A DNA stretch of 64,000 nucleotides from contig JAQJVL010000110.1 of NCBI GenBank assembly GCA_035578905.1, positions 434,001-498,000 on the forward strand, given 5' to 3'. This document shows positions 45,357-57,274 of this stretch, piece by piece. The notes under the pieces were generated by a model. The model was not told the origin of the DNA. It did not search any database and saw only the letters and a program-made list of their open reading frames with translations. Within the stretch, counting starts at the first letter, position 1. Each line of letters opens with the position of its first letter. This DNA comes from Stictocephala bisonia (Eukaryota > Arthropoda > Insecta > Hemiptera > Membracidae). The position numbers were made by a program, and so were the translations under genes.

Positions 45357-45885
45357 ATAAAAGGCAAAGCCCTCACTGATTGACTCACTCATCACTAATT
45401 CTCCAACTTCCCATGTAGGTAAAGAGCTGAAATTTTGTACACTGTTTCTTTAGAACTTAAATAGGACAACTAAAGTATTTTCATCTTGATAAAGTACTCC
45501 TAAGGGGTATAAAGCACCCTTAAAAGATTGGTCCATAAGGATAACATTGGGTGGATTTTAGTAAATTAATAACAGCTGTTTTGTAAATAAATAAACATGT
45601 CTATTTTGAATGTTTGACATTATATTATTTAATATTTTACAATGAGTTTAATCTTCAGCTGTTAAACAAAAATAAATGAAATGAACACTCTTGAAATAGG
45701 CTAAATAGGTGGCAAAGCAATTAGTGTGAGTGAGATACTGTACCGAAATGTAATATTGTAATTTTACGTTATATAGTTAATATACCGATTTTTGTATTGA
45801 ATAGTTACATGCCGAGGCCGAAGGCCGAGGTGTATCGAGCGTAGCAAGCGTCGGGGTTGGCACGCGAAGCGTGCAGGGGTATATA
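45357..45885 (+). mobile_element. Helitron-like non-autonomous element
   Basis: It begins AAAAGGCAAAGCCCTCACTG + ATTGACTCACTCATCAC in a TATATATA context and ends GCCGAGGCCGAAGGCCGAGG, ..., GTTGGCACGCGAAGCGTGCA + GGGG directly against another TATATATA run. The end hairpins GGCC-GAA-GGCC and GCACGC-GAA-GCGTGC are perfect here. It lacks the CTAG of the other two copies, so either it is truncated or the end rule differs. No protein. Confidence 0.55.
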
Positions 45886-47800
45886 TATATAATGTATTTA
45901 CAGAGTAATATTTTCATCAACTCTTAAAAAAACTCACTTTACAAGGCAGAACGTTTAATCAAACTGACTTACTGGGCATGCCAATGAATTAGTTTTGTAA
46001 ATCAAGAGTCCACGTGGACACCATATTCTTATTGGCCAGCACCCTTGAGACAGGGGCAGTCTAGGTGGAGCCTCACTCACAGCTCTCACTGAACAGCGTA
46101 TAGAGATGGCTTGGCAAAGTTTGATGGCCAAACCACATTTTAGGTAATATTAGACTTTGTTTAATTCCTTTAGAATTCTTATGCTGTATGTGGATGTTAA
46201 AATTAATAATAGGCTAGTAAAAGTTTGAGAAATATTGCCTCAGTTAGTAAGAATAATGAGTTTATTACAACATATTAATTTTAACTCCGGTAAAGTTCTT
46301 GGGCAATCCACCAGGTTTGGAATAGTTTCGTATCAAACGTGCCTTTAAATAATTTGTAAACTAAGTTTCAAGTTGGGAATGAACTAAATGTGTTTGTTTG
46401 TTTTCACACAGGTGAGATACATGCATTGCTTGACACTATGAAGTGAAGTATCATCGTTCGTGAGATGTATGTACAGTACATACTTCAATCGGCTTAAGGG
46501 CTACGCGCCAGCCTAACTACCCACTAACCGTACAGTCGCCAGACTGTCGCCGTCTAAATATTCAGAAAGCTCTGGCGTCTGCAGCTTATGAAATCGACAA
46601 TTAATTGTTTCGATTGGGAATCCACTTAATTTTAATACAGAATATTAAGCCCTCTTCATTAACAGTATTTACTAAGTGATGGTACTGTGGGTTAGCTTGT
46701 ACTTACTTAGGTGGGTGGGGAGGGGTGAACTATTCCAAGAATATAGATCTAGGTTACTCTCCAAGCATACACTTCCTCTAGAGGATATATTTAGTACCTG
46801 AACGGTAATATTACCCTGGAAAACAAGATTTCCTTAAATCTTTTTCAATTTAAAATGTCCTTTTATCATTAATAATATTTAAATTTATTGATATTTTTAA
46901 CAACCACAGATCTAATTACACTAATAATTTAAAAAGTGATGATAATATTAGGAATTGTTGAACTACATTTTTAAACTAAGGTACTGGTTATTAACGGTAG
47001 AAAGCGAAAGAATCGAACACTTTGTCGTGTTTACGTGGCAAACCTACACCTTACACGGCCGCTCCAAATTAGGTTGGCGTAATAAATTATAGTACAGTCT
47101 AACAATCTTCAAAAGCAAATCTAGCAACTTGAGTTCACTTGAACTCTCTAACATATTGGATAGTATGGCCATTGCCCTAGTCTTCTATGTCCTCAACAGA
47201 TCAACGAAGTTTTATAGCTCAATAAAAAATATGACTTACAATTTTATAATATTGACCAAAACACAATATATAGACTATTTAAAAGTAACTTTTAAAAATT
47301 GTTACAAGACATAATTTATAATTATATAACAAATCTATTAGTAATTGTAATATAATCTTTTTTCCTAAATTTATTTTCAATTTTTTGTTTTATTGTTTTA
47401 ACATACTAACACTCACTTCTCTTGAATTACTCTTCGACATAAATCCTCTCACTAATGTACTCAATACGTTCAGTCACGCTTTGTAAATATTTTTTATTTG
47501 ATACTCTCTTGTTGCATTTCAAATGGATGATTCCATGCTATACAAAATAAAAAAAATTTCGATTCTTAAGTAAAATATGTTTTATCATATCATTGGAGAC
47601 TTCTGTTTGACAACGTGTTCAGTCTTATCGAGTTGGTGCAACATGTTGCTATACTTACGACTTGTGTACTAAAATGACATGACCCTATTCCGGAAAATTT
47701 ATAACTAATGTGTAGAAATAGTAATGTGATACTAAATGTACAAAGTATACAGATTGAGTCCAATTTAGTCTATATAAGTCAGATGAATGGAAACCTTAAC
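45886..47800. other. gene-free; GC-richer islands
   Basis: Islands at about 45990-46130 and 46430-46620 (GCTACGCGCCAGCCTAACTA, GTCGCCAGACTGTCGCCGTC, CGACAATTAATTGTTTCGAT) are non-repeat and could be regulatory. A tRNA-like scrap in minus orientation near 46990-47070. No genes. Confidence 0.3.
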
Positions 47801-47804
47801 TATA

Positions 47805-48185
47805 CAGGGTGTTTCAAAAAGAATGGCCCGATTTTAAATAGCTATTTTTATTAGAAACAAGGACTTTACAAAAAAAATTGAACACTAAAATACAAAAACA
47901 CAAAAACATAAAGTTTGCGAAAATGTATAATAAATGTGCAATATGTCCTACATTTGCACCACGGATGACATAGCTGAATTCGTCCCAAACTGTGTCTATC
48001 AGAACTTTAGTTATTGACTAAATGTTATCCGTGCTGCAAGTGGAGGACACATTGAACATTTGTGATACATTTTTGTAAACTTTATTCTTTTTTGAGTATT
48101 TTAATGTCAAATATGCTTGGGTAAAACCATTTTTTCTAATAAATATAGCTATTTAAAATCCTGTCGTTACTTTTTAAACACCATG
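47805..48185. mobile_element. palindromic mariner-like relic, two inverted transposase 3' ends
   Basis: Ends CAGGGTGTTTCAAAAAGAAT and, reverse-complemented, CATGGTGTTTAAAAAGTAAC, continuing together through GATTTTAAATAGCTAT; TA lies on both outer sides. On the minus strand 47924-47995 encodes DTVWDEFSYVIRGANVGHIA + HL; on the plus strand 48023-48056 encodes VIRAASGGHIEHL then a stop. Both look like the C-terminus of the same DDE (IS630/Tc1/mariner-type) transposase, so the element is a fold-back of two 3' ends. The catalytic core is absent. Confidence 0.75.
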
Positions 48186-48404
48186 TGTATTAATCTCTGT
48201 GTATTAATAACTGAACTGCTTATATGCTTGACACTGAAGCTTCGTTGAATATAATCAAAATGAATTAAAATTTAAGAATAAATTATAAATACAAAGTGAG
48301 TCTTTATATTGAATTATTGATTTCCAGTGACGGTGATAATCGAACAAGAAGTAGTTATAAAAAATTATGTTCGACGACGACGACTACTACTACTAGTAAG
48401 TATG

Positions 48405-48560
48405 TGTCTCCAAGGATTGCAGAAAAGAAAACTTATCATTATGAAGACAAAAAATGAGCATTTTACAAAAGACTTTAGGTGATTGTTTGCTGCATTCTCC
48501 TGATATTCTTAGAAGAAGTAAGAGTGAAAATATAGTAGAAATTTAAAAGTTACTACCATT
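48405..48560 (+). repeat. diverged single copy of the 179-bp satellite unit
   Basis: GAAAACTTATCATTATGAAG ... TAGGTGATTGTTTGCTGCAT ... GAAAATATAGTAGAAATTTA + AAAGTTACTACCATTAGCTTG matches the units of the array at 49735 but is more diverged. It ends exactly where the RT-like frame begins. Confidence 0.85.
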
Positions 48561-48563
48561 AGC

Positions 48564-49130
48564 TTGTGCATTAATAAGAACTTAAAATGTAAAATAAATA
48601 ATATTTTAAGATACGTCTATTTTTTAAAGGATTTAAGCAATGAACAAATTTTACGCACATTATACTTTTCATTAGTGCAAAGCAGACTAGAATATGGAAT
48701 TGTCTTTTGGGGAAATACATTCAATTCATACTTAAATCCTACCTGCTTACAGCAAAAGCACTTAATGAGATTAATATTATCTAAAAACAGATTTGAACAT
48801 TCACGTCCTCTTTTCTTAAAGTTAGAGATTTTACCTTTAAAGTATATTTATGTCTATAAGGTTTTAAAACTGTTTTACAATAATAGTGGAAATATACCTC
48901 AAAATGAAAATACATATAGGAGAAAATTAAGAAATGCTAATAACTTACTGATTAAAAAGCCTAACATTTCAGTTTTTATGACAACGTATAACTATATTGC
49001 TCCCAAGATTTACAACAAATTACCTGATGAAATTAAAATTTTAGCAAACCAAAATTCATTTTTAAAAAAGGTTAGAAATTGGTTATTGTACGTGAATAAC
49101 GTAGATATTCTATTTGAAATTCTTAGGTAG
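48564..49130 (+). pseudogene. LINE (Jockey/CR1-like) ORF2 C-terminal part, 188 codons
   Basis: An open frame with the C-terminal third of a non-LTR retrotransposon reverse transcriptase: LSNEQILRTLYFSLVQSRLE, then YGIVFWG, LQQKHLMRLILSKNRFEHSR, PLFLKLEILPLKYIYVYKV, and a tail AYNYIAPKIYNKLPDEIK-like (TYNYIAPKIYNKLPDEIK in this copy) ending FLKKVRNWLL, the usual end of these ORFs. The catalytic core (YADD region) is missing because the left side joins the satellite-like unit. No stops within, so the fragment is young or recently 5' truncated. A 3' UTR-like AT-rich stretch follows to about 49700. It has no ATG in good context and cannot be active alone. Confidence 0.8.
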
Positions 49131-49734
49131 CACTTAGATGTTAATATAAAATTAGAGTACATTATGGAGGGCTAGACCACTCAGGGACTAAGCATTACAT
49201 TGCTATGAGCTATGACGGCCCTAGGGTCATGAGCCGCCTGTTGGTAAAAGTGTGGTGTGCTTTTGTTATTATTAAAACTGTTTTATATCCGAAAAGTATG
49301 AAATATTTAGAGAACATGAACCATAATTAATTGTAATGTTGTATTGGCATGTGTTTTAGCTTACAAATTCTAGAGACTGTATTTAATTAACTATGCTTTT
49401 GTTATTTTCTGAACGCTGATATTTTCTTTTGTTGTTAAAGTTCATAGAAGGAACCTCTAATCTGGCATTTGCCTTAGAGGCCCTATACTTTTTCAAGCTA
49501 GCTTTGAAAGTGGTTTGATATTAATATAGTTAGTTTATTTTTTACCAATAAGCAAATTTATTGTTTTAATTGTTTATTTGTGGTCAGCCTGAACAAGAAA
49601 GACAAATATTTTAATAAGTAATAAATTAATTATTTTGTGATTGTATCTAATATTTGTTTTAAAAAAGAAGCAAAATGTAATAGAGTATAAGCTTGAGAAA
49701 ATGAAGCATTTATTCATTTATTTATTCATTTATT

Positions 49735-51012
49735 CGTTACTTCAGACACTTTCCACATGTTACGCCCTTATGAAAACTTATCATTACGAAGACAAAAAAT
49801 GAGAATTTTACAAAGGAATTTAGGTGATTGTTTGCTGCATTATCCTGATATTCTTAGGAGAATTAAGAGAGAAAATATAGTAGAAACGTAAAAGTTACCC
49901 CCATTAGCTTGGGCGTTACTTCGGACACTTTCCACAGGTTACGCCCTTATGAAAACTTATCATTACGAAGACAAAAAATGAGAATTTTATAAAGGAATTT
50001 AGGTGATTGTTTGCTGTATTATCCTGATATTCTTAGGAGAATTAAGAGAGAAAATATAGTAGAAACGTAAAAGTTACCCCCATTAGCTTGGGCGTTACTT
50101 CGGACACTTTCCACAGGTTACGCCCTTATGAAAACTTATCATTACGAAGACAAAAAAATGAGAATTTTACAAAGGAATTTAGGTGATTGTTTGGTGCATA
50201 ATCCTGATATTCTTAGGAGAATTAAGAGAGAAAATATAGTATAAACGTAAAAGTTACCCCCATTAGCTTGGGCGTTACTTCGGACACTTTCCACAGGTTA
50301 CGCCCTCATGAAAACTTAACATTACGAAGACAAAAAATGAGAATTTTATAAAGGAATTTAGGTGATTGTTTGCTGCATTATCCTGATATTCTTAGGAGAA
50401 TTAAGAGAGAAAATATAGTAGAAACGTAAAAGTTACCCCCATTAGCTTGGGCGTTACTTCGGACACTTTCCACAGGTTACGCCCTCATGAAAACTTAACA
50501 TTACGAAGACAAAAAATGAGAATTTTATAAAGGAATTTAGGTGATTGTTTGCTGCATTATCCTGATATTCTTAGGAGAATTAAGAGAGAAAATATAGTAG
50601 AAACGTAAAAGTTACCCCCATTAGCTTGGGCGTTACTTCGGACACTTTCCACAGGTTACGCCCTCATGAAAACTTAACATTACGAAGACAAAAAATGAGA
50701 ATTTTATAAAGGAATTTAGGTGATTGTTTGCTGCATTATCCTGATATTCTTAGGAGAATTAAGAGAGAAAATATAGTATAAACGTAAAAGTTACCCCCAT
50801 TAGCTTGGGCGTTACTTCGGACACTTTCCACAGGTTACGCCCTTATGAAAACTTATCATTACGAAGACAAAAAAATGAGAATTTTACAAAGGAATTTAGG
50901 TGATTGTTTGCTGCATTATCATGATATTCTTAGGAGAATTAAGAGAGAAAATACAGTAGAAACGTAAAAGTTACCCCCATTAGCTTGGGCGTTACTTCGG
51001 ACACTTCTTACA
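49735..51012 (+). repeat. satellite-like array, 7 units of about 179 bp
   Basis: Units start CGTTACTTCGGACACTTTCC + ACAGGTTACGCCC and run for 179 bp (180 where an A-run has 7 instead of 6 A). They are nearly identical. Each carries a 31-codon frame MRILQRNLGDCLLHYPDILR..., stopped early by TAA in units with TTATAA. In the units with 7 A, one frame is open for nearly the whole unit. A (TTCATTTA)n-like run (49707-49733) borders it on the left. Confidence 0.95.
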
Positions 51013-51014
51013 GG

Positions 51015-52360
51015 TGCTGATGTATCACACCGGTCCTCATCTAAGACTTCAACAAAGTAAAGTCAAGCATGTTACTTTATCTAATATAGTCATCCCTCCG
51101 ATAGAAGTTTTATGTAACTAAGTGAGATCAAAAGGCCATATAAACGCTGTTAGTAGTTTCAAAGCCTTTTACTGTCCTTTTTAATTGGGGTGGTCGTATT
51201 TTTGCCAGTAGACGATTTTCTGGATTTTTTGGGCATGCTGAAACCAAATTACAAACATTGACGTTTAACAATCTTTAATATCTTATAAAAAATTCATTAA
51301 ATGTTTTAACTGTCAACAAATCTTAAATAATAGCTGTTTTTAAGCCAGACGAATAATCAGGATGGGCTGTGTAGTCTGCAGCTCTAAAAATGCTGAGGGG
51401 CTGTTTTACAATGGAATATCTCTTGTCGACAAGTTAAATTAGGTGTCGGAATTTTTATGACTAGCATTTATTTGATTTTTTTTTTTTAATAGTTGTAGTT
51501 TTTAAAGAATGTGAGTATATCGGCAGAATTTGTGGATGTTTCAACAGTCTGCCACAGCGTTTGGAGAAAGAGCGTGTTATTAAAATTTTTCAATCTCATT
51601 CCGTGCACTGACTTTTGGACTTTTGCGACTTCTGAATGCCATCTTTAATAACAGGTTAAATAACAGTAATCTAAGCTGTAAAGGAAGATATTTTAGGAAT
51701 CTCAATGTTGGACGTCACAAGGCTCTGTTCTTGGTCCACTTTTGTTCTACGTACATATTTTCTGAAATCACCACAACAATTGTGTAAAGTTTGTATATGG
51801 AAACAATATTGCTCTCACAACCAACTTGAGGACATATCAAAAACTTACATAACTTCAAACAATTGATTTAACTAACAGTAATACTTATTTTAGAACCTGG
51901 AAGTTGAATACAAACCAACAGAAACAAACTAAGAAACAAAAAAATGCTTTTTTCTTACTCACAGACGAGATAAAACATTTTTCATTATTGTTTCCCGTAT
52001 TATCGCCACTTCAGAGGTCTGGGATTTTTATAATCTACCTTTTAGTGAGAACATTTCTGACCCCAGGTAAAAAAGTGCGACGGCCCCAAAACGGATTTGC
52101 GGCGAGAGTGAGTTGGCGAGTTCTTTGAACTACTTAGAGCGGTGCCAATGTTTGGCCTCTTTGAGCCCGGCGGACATCTTTGTGAACAGACAAGGCGTGT
52201 ACAGATAGACATCTAGTGACAAATTAGAGGGTACTATAATGGAGTTGACAGCACTATACATGCAGTCTAGCGGAAATTAGAGCAACTAACATGGGCACAC
52301 AACTAAATAGGCGCTGAGTAGGCCTACAACAGCATTAGGCTGGCAGCTATCAAAACCGGA
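51015..52360. other. gene-free stretch
   Basis: No coding exon recognised. A G/C-richer patch at 52070-52260 holds two CTAG(T/C)G(A/G)AAATTAGAG-like words about 60 bp apart. Nothing else named. Confidence 0.35.
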
Positions 52361-52362
52361 TC

Positions 52363-52690
52363 TAGATTGGTGATATTGAAGATTTAGTGTATCTTGTTGG
52401 GTTTTGTAGTTTACCTATCATGTTTACATGCAGATAGTTTATCAAAATTGGTGATATTGAAGAAGTAATGTATCTTGTTGGGTTTTGGAGTCTACCTATC
52501 ATGTTTAAATGCAGATAATTTATCAAGATTGGTGATATTGAAGATGTAGTGTATCTTACTGTGTTTTGTAGTTTACCTATCATGTTTAAATGCAGATAAT
52601 TTATCAAGATTGGTGATATTGAAGATGTAGTGTATCTTATTGTGTTTTGTAGTCTACTTATTATGTTTAAATACAGACAGTTTATGAGGA
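52363..52690. repeat. 81-bp tandem repeat, about 4 copies
   Basis: GATTGGTGATATTGAAGATG recurs at 52366, 52447, 52528 and 52609. The unit continues GTAGTTTACCTATCATGTTT + AAATGCAGATAATTTATCAA. As 81 is a multiple of 3, a minus-strand frame appears (27-residue repeat); not considered a gene. Confidence 0.95.
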
Positions 52691-52764
52691 TTACAGAAAA
52701 GTCTGATTAAATTTAGCATGTGTCTGGGGCAAAAGCTGAAATGAGCTGAAAAACTGTTTCTATG

Positions 52765-53210
52765 CATTAAGATGGCCGATTCCCTAACTACAAGCCACCA
52801 AAGGAAAGTTGACAACTCCAGGCAGCTCTGTAGAAGTAAAGATAGTTTACCGCCAGAGGGCCCAAACATGCTCTTCTATTTCAACTGTATGATTCGTAGT
52901 TATTATTATAATGAGTTATAGTGAACACTTTATGACTATGAAAGGTTCATTATAGTGAATCATAAGTTGATGCTATGAGTTTTTTAATGTAAAATTACTA
53001 ACAATACCATTTAAAGTTTATAAATACTTTATAAATATACTAAGAAAGTACAAAATACTCAATTTTCTACAGAATCCAACGTATAATCCACTAGAATAGG
53101 TCTTAACCTTTCAAATGACACTTCAAGTGTTACGATGCGATTATTATTATGAACTGAATCGTTGAAATACAAACCCACGTTTTTTTAGGATTTACGTGGA
53201 GATAAACAAT
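52765..53210 (-). repeat. repeat family E, copy 2
   Basis: Reverse complement: CGTGGGTTTGTATTTCAACG, ... CGTAACACTTGAAGTGTCAT, ... ACAGTTGAAATAGAAGAGCA + TGTTTGGGCCCTCTGGCGGT. Same order as the copies at 6974 and 57275. Confidence 0.8.
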
Positions 53211-53214
53211 TTTA

Positions 53215-54515
53215 ACAGATAGTTATAAATGATTTTAGTGTTTTCTTAATTGTATGCATATCGTTTTGTTCCATTACCTGATCAACCGATTTAGCAAATT
53301 AAGTGTTTTAAATATAAATTATTTGTAATATACAGCTGTGATCCACAAGAAGTTTCTTTTTTTAATACAGTTCTTTATAGAAATTTTGTTTTTTAATATA
53401 ATGGTGTCAGGTTGTTTAACAGTAGCCACGTAAGTACAAATCAACTGTGGTTTTGTGCTATTGCCTTGATTGGCCAGTCCATGAATTTATTTCTATGACT
53501 TGAAAAAACCCCAAGCATTGAAAACTAATTGAAAGCTTATACATATTTTATGTATAATCGATAAATGTCACGATTACCACTAAAATGAAACTGTTATAAA
53601 TTATTAAAATATATACAACCTTTTTTTACTACTATTTTATTATGATTTAATACGAGTGCATAATTTCCTTGTTATGAAGTAAAAACTGTGTGTAAGAGAG
53701 TTATGATGTAGGTTATTAAAGTTTATATATTATTCAAGAAATTTTATTCATAGATCGATTCCCGAGCACATCGTTACCCACTATCGTTTTATAGTAATAA
53801 TGCATCTCATTAATAAAAGATTGAATATTTTATATTTTAAATTAAGAATATCTTGGAATATAAGTTTTAACAATAAATATCTTATTTAAAAACAATTAAG
53901 ATTCAACCTTCCTCTTTTATACATACAATCCAAATACCTAAGATGCAGTATACCGCAGACGTGGTCGACATGTGCCAGAACACCTCTCCACCAGGGTTGA
54001 GTGTCAGTACGAGAGCTGATAATCGCTATCCTAGGAGGTGAATCTTTGTTGTATCATTTTTGTACGTTGAATAGATGAGAGGGCCAGTTTTATCAAACGT
54101 CGTTGTGTAATAGGGGAAGGGGGGTCGTCGTGTATGCGTTGAGTGGGTGGGAGGGCCAGCTATATTATTTGTTCGTAACTGTGGGGGGTAGGATGGAGGT
54201 GGTTGTGTCGTGTGTATTTTGGGCGGGTGGTGGGAGTTACGTGTACGTTTAGTACTCTATTAATAGCTGGTATCAGCTATAAATACATCATTATATGACG
54301 ATATTCAATTAGAATTGTAACTCCAGTCATAGAATTCTGTAGGTGCGTTCAGTAATCATACCAGGTAAAAATAAACGCACTGATTGTGTGACTAAATATT
54401 TTTGTAGCGAGTTTATCCAATATGAGCTGTCACATCAAACAATATCTTCAATTCACCTTTGGGGGGAGCTTTTTGTAATGTTTAATTTATTATTCTAACT
54501 TATTAAATATGTGTT
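53215..54515. other. gene-free; G-rich tract at 54110-54240
   Basis: AT-rich to about 53930. 53940-54050 is GC-richer. 54110-54240 has several G runs on the plus strand (GGGGAAGGGGGG, GGGTGGGAGGGCC, GTGGGGGGTAGG, GGGCGGGTGGTGGG) capable of G-quadruplex formation. No gene recognised. Confidence 0.45.
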
Positions 54516-54517
54516 GT

Positions 54518-54848
54518 ACCTTTTCTGTTAATTCACTACCACTACTTTTTCCGTTACTTCAATAACACTACTTTTTTCTTAGGTTATGTTAGGTTAGGTG
54601 GCTACTGAAGTTGATCACAAACTGGTAAATCCAATGATTGACTTACCGCCAAATGCGCTTTCCGTGTGTAAGTTCTTGGAAAGCGATAATATAAGACCAG
54701 CGATATCGGATTCCTAGCGGATTGGGAATACCACAGTGGACGTAAAAATGATTGGGAACAGTTTTTAGAGCAATAGAACAATTTTCAAGCGGTAGTGAAT
54801 TAACGGAAACAAAAAAAGTAGTGGGAGCGAATTAACGGAAAATATCTG
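54518..54848. mobile_element. TIR element family F (MITE), copy 2
   Basis: Left end CCTTTTCTGTTAATTCACTA + CCACTAC; right end ...GCGAATTAACGGAAAAT. Interior GTTGATCACAAACTGGTAAA, GCGATATCGGATTCCTAGCG and GTGGACGTAAAAATGATTGG match copy 1 at 20085. The left and right TIR words each occur twice (54520 and 54541; 54790 and 54818), as if the ends were duplicated. Confidence 0.85.
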
Positions 54849-54849
54849 T

Positions 54850-56300
54850 TTCCTAGTCGTTTTAACTCTTATCCCTGCAATAAGCCGAAAGTGCGCATTC
54901 TCAAACTAACTGGTTTCTAGGGATAGTCACATGATTCCAGCCATGTTGAGGGCTGTTATTCATTCAATGATCAAATTTCTACTTCATCAATATATACTCG
55001 ATCTATACAACATTAAACTAAGAGAAATACAACTTTTGGAATGGTGATGTTATTTTAGTATTTCTCCCGTTAATTAAGACTTGCACAATTATCATGACTT
55101 CCTTCTTCATTCAATAATTCTATTAATATCTCCATCTTTAGATGTTGTATGGTTTCTTAAAAATAGTTTGACAAACTATTTCACGTTTATCTATGTTTTA
55201 TCATTTACATATACTCATAAAGAGACTAGTTTAAAATACATGTGGTTTTATAACTTATTTAAAAACCTTTTACCATAGAAACATATTTTGTGGCTGCAAA
55301 TAATTATTCTAGGTATAGATAACCATTTGCGATAAAACAGAGAAAGTTTAACAACTACATATTTCATAAAACTGGAGGACATTTAGAAATGTTTTTCTAT
55401 GTATAATAATTAATTATTTTATTCACAATACAATATTTTTCAAAATAAACTACACTATGTATAGTTAATAAAAATATCACGATATTGTTTTTGTGTTTTT
55501 TTTTAGCAAGAGATAAAACAGCTCTCCCTACATTTGTCAATCAAGTTGTGTACAATACATTAGATGTAAGTATATACTCAATAATATTTGAGTATATACT
55601 TATAATATACTAATGTCCAATTGTCCATTGAGTATATACTAATGTTCAATTTTTTTATATACTTGTAAATTGCCTAAAAATTACCTGCATCATAGGAATT
55701 ATCGAATGCCAATTTCTTCAAACGATCAAATCATTCATATTTACTTTTGTAGTAGATAAATAGGATAGTAGACAGTGATAAAATATTTCCCTAGTTAATT
55801 TAAATCGCACAGTATAAAGTAATATAGACCATTATGAGAAACTGATTGCGTGCGTGAAAATAGTTTCGCACTGTTTAAAAAGTATAAATATAACACAAAA
55901 TAATTGTTGTACTCGTACCACTGCAAGGCATACCATTAGAGTTCAATGACTCTACCAGTCCCCGTAAAGGACGACAAAAAATACCGAGGTTTCTGGCCGG
56001 AAGGGAAAGTTTTAAAAAGAGCCTAATCCGTCAGTGTGTTGAGATAAGCTAGGCTAGAAATAAACAGAAAATAGGGACTTATTAGGGGGTTCATTAGTTG
56101 TTTTCTGTCCATTCTAACCGTCGTCTATCCAACCCCCACCCCTACGTCCGACACCTGAGTGACGTTCACTTGTCAATAGTATCGGTTACTGACCTCACAT
56201 TAGGCGAAAAACTGTATAATGAACACAGTGATAGGAAGGTTATGTAATTGTACTAGTAGCGTTTTTAAAATCCTTTATTTGACTACTTTAGTTATTCTGT
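54850..56300. other. gene-free; short hairpin at 55568-55601
   Basis: AAGTATATACTCAA (55568-55581) and TTGAGTATATACTT (55588-55601) form a perfect 14-bp stem with a 6-nt loop; the same word recurs at 55627. Around 56090-56210 GC is higher (CAACCCCCACCCCTACGTCC). No genes. Confidence 0.4.
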
Positions 56301-56303
56301 ACC

Positions 56304-56560
56304 ACAGAGAAGAAGGAAACAAAGGTCGCATTCAATAGTACGCTAAATGTATGTCGAGTAGTTGTTTCTGCACTTTTCCATACGATAGCAGGGCCAGCAC
56401 CTTGTCAGTCCCTCCTTTATCACCCCCAAATAAACTATGATCAACTTAGTAATTATTACTACAGATGTATAAATATGGTTATCAGGTGTTATAAACTTAT
56501 AACTGTCACAGAGGCGTTCTCTGCGGTCATAAGAAAGCGACATAAACGACTGTTTGAGGT
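56304..56560 (-). mobile_element. TIR element family D (MITE), copy 2
   Basis: Left edge CACAGAGAAGAAGGAAACAA + AGGTCGC. On the minus strand GTCGCTTTCTTATGACCGCA + GAGAACGCCTC equals the interior start of the 58.8 kb copy. GGGCCAGCACCTTGTCAG is the counterpart of GCTGGCAATGCC. The right TIR is decayed. Confidence 0.65.
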
Positions 56561-57274
56561 AAATTTCTTTAGTTTCAGAGATAAATATATACAGTATAAA
56601 ATATTTAAGGACATCGTCTTTTTAAGTTATGAAGATCAACAGTCAGTGAGTCATACTGGGCAGTATTTCCCGAGTACGTCCTTTTCATTTTGCCACCACC
56701 GCCTCGTAAACTCGCACAGATGTTGATCACTGCACGCCTTTTGTCGACGATTCGATTGTTCGTATGTGTGCACCATTTTTAGGGTACTTTATAATTTTCA
56801 TCATTAAGTTAATATTGATAAAATAATCTTTCCGTATTTTCATATTTTACTTATGAGAAGAAAAATTTCCCTTTATGGCAATTTGAAATCATATACTTAA
56901 TCAGCATGACAAGAAATAGACACGATCGCTGAGGCAATAAATAGCTCTATGATTCAGCCTCAGTGAAAGTCTGAGTGAATCAGTAAATTTCTTATCGTAA
57001 CATTTGTATCCATTGTACCAAAATGTATTATTTATGTATAGTATTTTCTTGTGGTTCAGGATATATGTTATTCTATGATTCAAGTACAGATTTATCTGAC
57101 GATCTTCGATAACTTTCGTGGTCGTTTTTATATCTGCTTCACAATATAATCGTATCATGTAAATTAATATGTGAATTTAATTTTGCCAGATTTTGCTTCA
57201 AATAAATTGATATCACATATAATTGAAACATACAAGTAAATTAATTAGTTACCAAGTAGATTGATTCATTATGT

